7,082 bases of DNA from WVWW01 sp041568335 (lineage in GTDB: Bacteria; Acidobacteriota; Polarisedimenticolia; Polarisedimenticolales; Polarisedimenticolaceae), in NCBI GenBank assembly GCA_041568335.1, contig JBFFZZ010000160.1:1-7082 (forward strand). Direction: 5' to 3'. The first letter of the stretch is position 1; each line of letters starts with the position of its first letter. A program made the position numbers and the translations under genes. Under the pieces are notes generated by a model. It was given only the letters and a program-made list of their open reading frames with translations, was not told the origin of the DNA and made no database searches. Below, piece after piece: positions 1 to 4,887 of the stretch.

Positions 1-38
1 ACGACGAGCAATTCGATGAGTGTAAAGCCTCGTTGCAA
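1..38 (-). CDS. Type IV prepilin-like protein, N-terminal fragment (runs off the window)
   Basis: Read on the minus strand, the first codons give MQRGFTLIELLVV. This is the prepilin peptidase and N-methylation signature of type IV pilins, minor pilins and type II secretion pseudopilins: cleavage after Gly4, Phe as the new first residue, and Glu at mature position 5. Only 12 whole codons lie in the window. An in-frame TGA at 78-80 bounds the reading frame, and the only conventional start after it is TTG at 36-38. A GGAAGGG ribosome-binding sequence (49-55 on the complement) lies 10 bases upstream. The leader is unusually short at four residues. The product would be inserted in the inner membrane and processed by PilD-type peptidase. 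The motif is too common to separate a major pilin from a minor pilin or pseudopilin. It is transcribed away from the hydrolase and is probably unrelated to the + strand genes. Confidence 0.8.
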   Translation of the reverse strand, partial: MQRGFTLIELLV

Positions 39-216
39 TGTTCCGGTTCCCTTCCGTGCAACTGGACCAACCCTCTTTCAATCTGAGTCCCCGAAGAAAT
101 GAAAGCAAACGATGGAGCGGGTTTTCGGATGCGTTATGCTTGCGCGTAATCGGGGGTTTCCGGATGAGCGGCGACGGATTCTCGATCTTCGAGCTTGTCG
201 GCATCGCGGTCGTGGT
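39..216. other. Divergent intergenic spacer between prepilin and hydrolase genes
   Basis: This 178-base stretch separates two divergently read genes and should carry both of their promoters. It is less GC-rich than the genes around it. I found no convincing -35/-10 pair and no correctly spaced sigma-54 element on either strand. Its only recognisable signal is the ribosome-binding sequence of the prepilin (49-55, complement). The part from 112 on is open in the hydrolase frame, but its codon use is not gene-like, so I treat it as noncoding. Confidence 0.5.
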
Positions 217-1095
217 GTGGGCGCCGAGGTAGGCCTCCGGATCGCGGCCCGGGACGGCTACCCACTCGCCGCGGATGTCGTTCGCGCGATCGACGGCGGC
301 GGCGACGCCACCGTCGTCGTCGTGGCCGCGGCCATGGGTGTGCCGCGCCGCGTCTATCGGCATTTCGCGGCGGCTCTCGCGGGAGCGGGCATGACGACGG
401 TGCTGTGGGACTACCGCGGCATCGGCGGCTCGAGACCGGCGTCTCTCAGAGGGTTCCCCGCGACGATCGAGGACTGGGTGTTCAAGGACATGGCGGGCGT
501 GATCGACTGGGCCCGAACCGAGCTCGGTGCGAAGCGTCTGTTTCTTGTCGGCCACTCGCTCGGCGGCCAGGTCGCGGGCCTGCTGGACAACTCGCACGCG
601 GTCGACGGCATGGTCACGCTGTCGGCTCAGAGCGGCTACTGGCGTCTGCAGGGCGGCGCGCAGAAACTCGCGGTGCTGTTCCACGCCTACGTGTCGTTCC
701 CGCTGCTCACCCGGCTGTGGGGCTACGCGCCCTGGCGGCGCCTCGGCCTCGGGGAGGATTTGCCCAAGCGTGTGGCGTTGCGCTGGGCGGCGTGGTTGCG
801 CAAGCCGGAGTACCTCCTGGGGGATCCCGCGCTACCGCTCGAACGGTACGGGTCGTTCACGGCGCCGGTTCTGGCCTACAGCTTTGCGGACGATGCCTGG
901 GGCACGGCGCGCGCGGTCGACGCGATGATGCGGGCCTACCCGAACGTCGAGCGACGCCACGTCGTGCCCGCCGACCACGGATTCACCTCGATCGGCCACG
1001 TCGGCTTCTTCCGCTCAGGCTCGAGCCGGCTCTGGAAAGACGTGATCGAGTGGCTGCGGGGACTGCAAGATCGCAACCCAGGAGAAGGACCATGA
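217..1095 (+). CDS. Alpha/beta hydrolase, COG4757-like
   Basis: The product is 292 residues from the GTG start and looks like a cytoplasmic serine hydrolase of the predicted alpha/beta hydrolase group COG4757. Its substrate cannot be read from the sequence. Numbered from the GTG, the oxyanion-side motif WDYRGIGGSRP lies at 64-74. The nucleophile elbow GHSLGG (112-117) puts the catalytic serine at 114. An acidic residue is available at D225 or D226 in FADDAWG, and the likely catalytic histidine is H261 in GHVGFFR. There is no signal peptide. Upstream ATGs at 112 and 136 are in frame. However, the 35 codons from 112 are rich in Arg and only about 16 end in G or C, against about 21 of the first 25 after 217, and the family-like sequence begins near residue 5 of the GTG form. 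No ribosome binding site decides the start. The gene ends in an ATGA overlap with the next gene, so the two are probably cotranscribed. Confidence 0.85.
   Translation: MGAEVGLRIAARDGYPLAADVVRAIDGGGDATVVVVAAAMGVPRRVYRHFAAALAGAGMTTVLWDYRGIGGSRPASLRGFPATIEDWVFKDMAGVIDWARTELGAKRLFLVGHSLGGQVAGLLDNSHAVDGMVTLSAQSGYWRLQGGAQKLAVLFHAYVSFPLLTRLWGYAPWRRLGLGEDLPKRVALRWAAWLRKPEYLLGDPALPLERYGSFTAPVLAYSFADDAWGTARAVDAMMRAYPNVERRHVVPADHGFTSIGHVGFFRSGSSRLWKDVIEWLRGLQDRNPGEGP
1081..1089 (+). promoter_or_regulatory. Ribosome binding site of the short lipoprotein
   Basis: GGAGAAGGA lies just ahead of the ATG at 1092, inside the last codons of the hydrolase. Together with the ATGA stop/start overlap it fixes the start of the small gene and suggests translational coupling. 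Confidence 0.7.
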
Positions 1096-1355
1096 GACGG
1101 TTATCGATCCTCGTCGTCGCCGCCCTGGCACTGGGATGTGTTGCCGACGGCGCGGACGACGCGGCTTCCGGCGTTGAAGCCAACAAGCGGATCGTGCGGG
1201 CGGACTTGGAGCGTCTGATCAACAACGGCGAGTGGACGGCGTGGGGGGAGTTCTTCGGCGATTCCGTCTCCTTCAACGGCAGCGACATGTCCCGCGCCGG
1301 CATGGAGACGATGGGCCGCACGTTCGGCTCGACCGTGAAGTCCCGGCGTTGCTGA
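1092..1355 (+). CDS. Short putative lipoprotein with truncated SnoaL/NTF2-like domain
   Basis: The product is 87 residues. The first 15 (MRR followed by a hydrophobic stretch) end in ALALGC, a plausible lipobox that would lipidate Cys16, so the protein should sit on the periplasmic face of a membrane. Residues 30-80 (ANKRIVRADLERLINNGEW, then FFGDSVSFNG and MSRAGMETMGRTF) resemble the first helices of SnoaL-like/NTF2-fold proteins of the steroid isomerase and polyketide cyclase type. Those domains normally run past 110-120 residues. Here the stop comes after roughly the first half, before most of the beta-sheet that forms the pocket. The other two forward frames after 1340 do not clearly continue the domain. 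It may be a decayed gene or a short derivative. It is coupled to the hydrolase by ATGA and a good ribosome binding site. I am fairly sure the start and lipoprotein signal are real, less sure of the fold. Confidence 0.6.
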   Translation: MRRLSILVVAALALGCVADGADDAASGVEANKRIVRADLERLINNGEWTAWGEFFGDSVSFNGSDMSRAGMETMGRTFGSTVKSRRC

Positions 1356-1410
1356 CCCCCGAGCGCGTCCATCTGATCCGGGTCGCCAGCGCGGGTCCGG
1401 TCATCCGGCT

Positions 1411-1416
1411 TAAAAT
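1411..1416 (+). promoter_or_regulatory. Possible -10 element (TAAAAT) ahead of the sensor kinase gene
   Basis: TAAAAT matches TATAAT at five of six positions and stands out in GC-rich surroundings, within the 63-base gap before the kinase gene. No -35 element is seen at the usual distance. The kinase has no ribosome binding site, so a leaderless or near-leaderless message beginning around the in-frame GTG at 1425 is conceivable. This is weak evidence. Confidence 0.25.
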
Positions 1417-1418
1417 CA

Positions 1419-3347
1419 ATGCACGTGGCTTTCGAGATCCCATTGAAGTTGCTGGCGGGGATCAGCGCGCTGGTGTTGGGCGCGGGCGTGTTCTTCCGCG
1501 GTCCGGTCCAATGGCGCAATCGTTCCTTCGCCTTGCTGAGTCTGGCCGTTGCCATCTGGCATCTGGGGCACGTGGGTTACCTGCTCACCGGTCATCGAGA
1601 CTTGTGGCGGCCGATCTTCATGGGCGGGTCGCTGGGCGCTGCGCCGCTGGGGTTGGATTTCGCTTTGACGCTTTGCGGCCGCTTCTGGCGCGATCGTCGG
1701 CGCTTGGTGATCCCCGTCGCGCTGGCGGGGCTCGCGATCTGGGCGTTTGTCGTCGCGACGTCGGTCTGGAGCGGTCCCACAACGAGTTGGCTCAGTCTGG
1801 GTTTTATCGGCACGACCTTGACCGTCGCTCTCGCGTTGATCCTCCACCAGTCCTTAGTGCTGTCCCCCGGCCCGGGACGCCGCGCGTTGTTCAGCGTGTT
1901 CTTCGGCGGAGTCCTCGTCGTGATCGGGGGCGTGAGCGACTTGATCCCTCGCCAGGGTCGGGACATCCCGGATCTCGGCGCGCTCGCCACATTGTTCTTC
2001 CTCGCCATCGTCTGCGCGGTCGTGCTCCGGCACCATTTGCTCGATATCGACGGCTTCGTCCTTCGCGCCGTCGGGATCCTCACGTTCTCGGCCCTGGCCG
2101 CGGTGCTGCTCTGGGTCGTTTACGGCTGGGTCGGCGACGGTGGGTTCGTGCCTTTCTTCGTCGCCGGGACCCTCGTGATCGTTCCCCTCGTTCTTCTGGC
2201 GCCGGAGTTGCGGCGACGGGCCCGCTCGTTGTTTCGAACGAATGACCCCCTGATCCATCAATTCTCCGAGATCAGCGCAGCGCTGCCCCGGCTCACGACG
2301 AGACGGCAGGTGAGTGAGGTATTCGACACCGCTAGCGAGACGCTGCCACCTCCCATTCGGTTGGACCTCCTGGAAGTTGATCCTGCTCTCAAAATCCTCC
2401 TGAACGAGGAACGATTCCTCACGCTTCGGTTTCTCGAGGACGCGCTGGTTGATGCACGCGGTGATCGACGCGAGCGACTCCGTGACGCCCACGAGTGGAT
2501 GCGCGTACGATCCTGGGACCTGGTGTTCGGGATGTCCGGCGAGCACGGAGCCGTCGGCGCCCTCGTCGTCGGTGGTCCGTTGCCCGAGCGCTACCTGACC
2601 GAAACGCTGGCCGCCACGGGGGTGGCGCTCGCCAATCAGGTAGCCTCCTGCCTGGAGAGAATCGATGCGATCGAGTCCGCCGAACGGGACAAATCCATGG
2701 TCGCGATCGGTTCCGTCGCCGCAGGCCTGGCGCACGACATCCGCAATCCGCTGGCGGCCCTTCGCGGCGCGGGCCAGGCGATGGGGGACGGCTCGACGCC
2801 CGAGCAACGGGCCGCGATGCTCCACGTCATCCAAGAGGAGTCGGCCCGTCTGGAATCCTTCGTTCGGGATTTTCTCGACTTCGCGCACCCGAAATCGCTG
2901 CGCCGAACGAACGTCGATCTGGAGCAGTTGTCGCGCGACGCCGTTCGGGCGCGTCAGGCCGGCGACGGTTCCTTCACGGTCAAGTGGAATACTGAGCCGG
3001 GAGTGCCGGCGGTATCCGGCGACGCCGAACTGCTTCGCCGCGCGTTCGACAACCTTGCGCGCAACGCGCTGGAGACCGGCGCCGAGGGAATCACGATCAC
3101 GGTGACGCTCCGCCGGGCTGCTGACGGGACCGTACAATGGTCCGTGGAAGACGACGGACCGGGGATCGCCGAGGGCGGGATCGGTCGAATGACACAACCC
3201 CATTTCACGACCAAGGCGGCGGGGACCGGGCTGGGGCTGGCGATGGTCAAGCGCGTGGTCGAGCAACACGGTGGGCGACTGGCGATCGCGAACCGCTCTG
3301 GAGGGGGGGCGAGGTTTACGATGACGCTTCCCGTCGGGCCGGCATGA
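1419..3347 (+). CDS. Membrane sensor histidine kinase with multi-span N-terminal sensor
   Basis: The product is 642 residues. About nine hydrophobic segments fill residues 8-261, resembling the N-terminal 7TM/PrsK-like sensor regions. A cytoplasmic GAF-like stretch follows at roughly 280-415. The HisKA domain starts near 425, with the phospho-accepting histidine H439 in the H-box LAHDIRNPLAALRG. The HATPase_c domain is complete: N-box FDNLARNA (543-550), G1 DDGPG (578-582), F-box HFTTK (595-599) and G2 GTGLGL (602-607). The H-box and catalytic region are of the NtrB/AtoS/ZraS type, which pair with NtrC-family regulators, and such a regulator follows directly with an ATGA overlap at 3344-3347. 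The kinase should autophosphorylate H439 and pass the phosphate to D56 of that regulator. The signal it senses is unknown; the long membrane region suggests a membrane or envelope cue. The ATG at 1419 has no ribosome binding site, and GTG at 1425 is an alternative. Confidence 0.92.
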   Translation: MHVAFEIPLKLLAGISALVLGAGVFFRGPVQWRNRSFALLSLAVAIWHLGHVGYLLTGHRDLWRPIFMGGSLGAAPLGLDFALTLCGRFWRDRRRLVIPVALAGLAIWAFVVATSVWSGPTTSWLSLGFIGTTLTVALALILHQSLVLSPGPGRRALFSVFFGGVLVVIGGVSDLIPRQGRDIPDLGALATLFFLAIVCAVVLRHHLLDIDGFVLRAVGILTFSALAAVLLWVVYGWVGDGGFVPFFVAGTLVIVPLVLLAPELRRRARSLFRTNDPLIHQFSEISAALPRLTTRRQVSEVFDTASETLPPPIRLDLLEVDPALKILLNEERFLTLRFLEDALVDARGDRRERLRDAHEWMRVRSWDLVFGMSGEHGAVGALVVGGPLPERYLTETLAATGVALANQVASCLERIDAIESAERDKSMVAIGSVAAGLAHDIRNPLAALRGAGQAMGDGSTPEQRAAMLHVIQEESARLESFVRDFLDFAHPKSLRRTNVDLEQLSRDAVRARQAGDGSFTVKWNTEPGVPAVSGDAELLRRAFDNLARNALETGAEGITITVTLRRAADGTVQWSVEDDGPGIAEGGIGRMTQPHFTTKAAGTGLGLAMVKRVVEQHGGRLAIANRSGGGARFTMTLPVGPA

Positions 3348-4705
3348 ACGGCGACCGACCGCATATCCTCATCGTCGACGACGAGCCGAACATGCGGCTC
3401 GTCCTGTCGACGCTCTTCGAACAGAACGACTTCGTGACGAACGCAGCCCGATCCGGAGAGGAAGCGTTGGAGCATGTTCGTGATCATGATCCCGACTTGA
3501 TCCTGACCGATATGCAGATGCCGGGTATGGGTGGGCTCGAACTTCTCAGGACACTGTCGGATCGGTTTCCCGAGATCCCGGTGGTGCTCTTGACCGCCTA
3601 CGGGACGGTGCCCGCTGCGGTGGAGGCGATGCGTCGCGGCGCCTTCGATTTTCTGCTGAAGCCGTTCGACAGAGACCGACTCGTCGAAGTTGCCCGCAAC
3701 GCCGTCAAGCACGGCGGGCGGGCCCGTCTCGATGTACGAGAGTCGCCGGAATCCGGCGCCGGGAAACTGCTCGGCGAATCCGAACCGATGGTTCGGCTTC
3801 GCCGGGACATCGAGAAGGTCGCCCGTTCGCCGGCCACCGTTTTGATACGTGGCGAGACCGGCACGGGAAAGGAGCTCGTCGCGAACGCGATCCATGCAGG
3901 TTCGACACGGTCGGATCAACCGTTGATCGCGGTGAATTGCGGAGCACTTCCCGAGTCGCTGGCCGAATCCGAACTCTTCGGACACATGAAGGGCGCGTTT
4001 ACCGGGGCCGTGGACGATCGCATCGGCCGTTTCAAGCTGGCCGACGGCGGAACGCTCTTGCTCGACGAAATCGGCGAGCTCCCGCTGGCTTCGCAGGTCA
4101 AGCTTCTACGTGCGCTCGAGGACGGGGAAACCATGCCCGTCGGAGGGACGCGAATCGAACGGGTCGACGTGCGTCTGATTGCGGCGACGCACCGGGATCT
4201 GGAACGGGCGGTGCGCGAGGGCGAGTTTCGCGAAGATCTTTACTTTCGGCTGAAGGTCGTTCAACTCGACGTGCCACCGCTGCGCGACCGCGTCGAGGAC
4301 ATCCCGGTCTTGGTCGAGCGGTTCATCGACAAGCACTCCGCCCGCCTCGACCGGCCCCGGTTCGGCGTGGCGCCCGAGACGATCGATGCGTTGATGTCCC
4401 AGCCCTGGCCGGGGAACGTTCGCGAGCTGGAGAACACCGTCGAGCGCGCGGTCCTGCTGGCGGAAACCGATCCGCTCACCCCGTTCGACGTCGGGCTCGC
4501 CGACGCGCACCCGAAGACCCGGAGCGGCGGTTCCATGCAGCGCGCGTCCCGGGGCGCAGCGGCGGCCGTGGAGCGGCGGATGATCCGGGCGGCCCTAGAA
4601 TTGACGCGCGGCAACGTGACCCATGCGGCCGAGCGTTTGGGTTTGTCCCGGCGCGGGCTCCAAAACAAGATGAAGGAGCTGGGTCTCCGCGAGACCCGGA
4701 ACTAG
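3344..4705 (+). CDS. NtrC-family sigma-54-dependent response regulator
   Basis: The product is 453 residues in the standard three-domain order. The receiver (about 6-120) has acidic pocket D12/D13, phospho-acceptor D56 in LILTDMQMP, T84 and K106. The AAA+ domain (about 142-370) has Walker A GETGTGKE (170-177), the sigma-54 contact loop GAFTGA (217-222), Walker B TLLLDE (237-242), candidate arginine fingers R296 and R302, and sensor II WPGNVREL (355-362). A Fis-type helix-turn-helix closes the protein (about 410-448, GNVTHAAERLGLSRRGLQNK). All catalytic motifs are intact, so it should activate sigma-54 RNA polymerase when phosphorylated. The ATG at 3344 overlaps the kinase stop as ATGA and begins right before the receiver's first strand (ILIVDDE), so the longer open frame upstream is not used. 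Its probable target is the next operon, whose control region holds a repeated dyad and a sigma-54 element. Confidence 0.95.
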   Translation: MNGDRPHILIVDDEPNMRLVLSTLFEQNDFVTNAARSGEEALEHVRDHDPDLILTDMQMPGMGGLELLRTLSDRFPEIPVVLLTAYGTVPAAVEAMRRGAFDFLLKPFDRDRLVEVARNAVKHGGRARLDVRESPESGAGKLLGESEPMVRLRRDIEKVARSPATVLIRGETGTGKELVANAIHAGSTRSDQPLIAVNCGALPESLAESELFGHMKGAFTGAVDDRIGRFKLADGGTLLLDEIGELPLASQVKLLRALEDGETMPVGGTRIERVDVRLIAATHRDLERAVREGEFREDLYFRLKVVQLDVPPLRDRVEDIPVLVERFIDKHSARLDRPRFGVAPETIDALMSQPWPGNVRELENTVERAVLLAETDPLTPFDVGLADAHPKTRSGGSMQRASRGAAAAVERRMIRAALELTRGNVTHAAERLGLSRRGLQNKMKELGLRETRN

Positions 4706-4713
4706 GCGCAGGC

Positions 4714-4729
4714 GCGCAGGACGCTGCGC
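4714..4729 (+). promoter_or_regulatory. Distal dyad GCGCA-N6-TGCGC, probable activator binding site 1
   Basis: GCGCA at 4714-4718 and TGCGC at 4725-4729 are inverted with a 6-base centre. The symmetry extends to CGCGCAG-N4-CTGCGCG (4713-4730). The same 16-bp pattern recurs exactly 31 bp downstream. Its centre lies about 118 bp upstream of the predicted sigma-54 transcription start, the usual range for NtrC-type enhancers. It could alternatively form an RNA hairpin after the regulator's stop codon, but there is no U-tract. Confidence 0.6.
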
Positions 4730-4744
4730 GGTTGCCCCAGGGGT

Positions 4745-4760
4745 GCGCACCTCGTTGCGC
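4745..4760 (+). promoter_or_regulatory. Proximal dyad GCGCA-N6-TGCGC, probable activator binding site 2
   Basis: GCGCA at 4745-4749 and TGCGC at 4756-4760 repeat the distal site with identical half-sites and identical 6-base spacing. The symmetry extends to GTGCGCA-N6-TGCGCAC (4743-4762). The centre is about 87 bp upstream of the predicted start. The 31-bp centre-to-centre distance is close to three helical turns, so two activator dimers would bind the same face of the DNA, as is known for paired NtrC sites. As RNA it could also form a hairpin, again without a U-tract. Confidence 0.62.
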
Positions 4761-4812
4761 ACTCGATGGTCGTCCGCGACCCGGAATCCCCGCTTTCCGA
4801 CCTCCGCGCCCC

Positions 4813-4828
4813 CGGCATCCCTCTTGCT
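4813..4828 (+). promoter_or_regulatory. Sigma-54 (RpoN) -24/-12 promoter of the VIT-VWA/rhombosortase operon
   Basis: CGGCATCCCTCTTGCT fits the consensus TGGCAC-N5-TTGCW. The invariant GG (4814-4815) and GC (4826-4827) are exactly 10 bases apart, the -12 part TTGCT is a full match, and the -24 part matches at four of six positions. Taking C4827 as -12, transcription should start near 4839 and give a leader of about 49 bases. The element sits downstream of two repeated dyads and next to the gene for a GAFTGA-bearing activator, which strongly supports the call. Confidence 0.75.
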
Positions 4829-4875
4829 CTTCACGGTTCTCAGCCGTTCCGGCCGGACGCCGGGACGCTCGAGGC

Positions 4876-4882
4876 AAGGAGG
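4876..4882 (+). promoter_or_regulatory. Ribosome binding site of the VIT-VWA gene
   Basis: AAGGAGG, a near-perfect Shine-Dalgarno sequence, ends five bases before the ATG at 4888. It fixes this start although the reading frame stays open much further upstream, and it suggests efficient translation once the operon is switched on. Confidence 0.9.
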
Positions 4883-4887
4883 CAACC

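Noticed and set aside
57..80. Sigma-54-like element (GG...TTGCA) on the minus strand ahead of the prepilin
   Set aside because: The GG/GC spacing is 11 rather than 10 bases, and the implied start would leave only about 8 bases of leader, overlapping the ribosome binding site.
112..216. N-terminal extension of the hydrolase to the ATG at 112
   Set aside because: Arg-rich sequence with poor third-position GC and no family resemblance; the domain fits a start at 217.
38..232. Open frame of 64 codons ending in a hydrophobic stretch
   Set aside because: It overlaps the prepilin start and hydrolase frames, has no ribosome binding site, and does not resemble a known small protein.
1854..3269. Long minus-strand open frame opposite the kinase gene
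   Set aside because: It is a shadow of the GC-rich kinase gene, with low-complexity composition, no recognisable domain and no start signal.
3137..3343. Longer start for the response regulator
   Set aside because: It overlaps the kinase's ATP-binding domain in another frame. The ATG at 3344 sits right before the receiver domain and forms an ATGA overlap.
4713..4764. The two dyads as intrinsic terminators of the regulator gene
   Set aside because: Both can form stems of 7-9 bp, but neither is followed by a U-run. The identical half-sites, identical centre length and 31-bp phasing fit protein binding sites better.
4848..4857. 10-bp palindrome TCCGGCCGGA in the leader of the VIT-VWA gene
   Set aside because: Short all-GC-core palindromes are expected by chance in this base composition, and there is no second copy or functional context.
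3937..4887. Upstream extension of the VIT-VWA frame
   Set aside because: The first part is an Arg-rich out-of-frame reading of the regulator gene. The signal peptide and AAGGAGG place the start at 4888.
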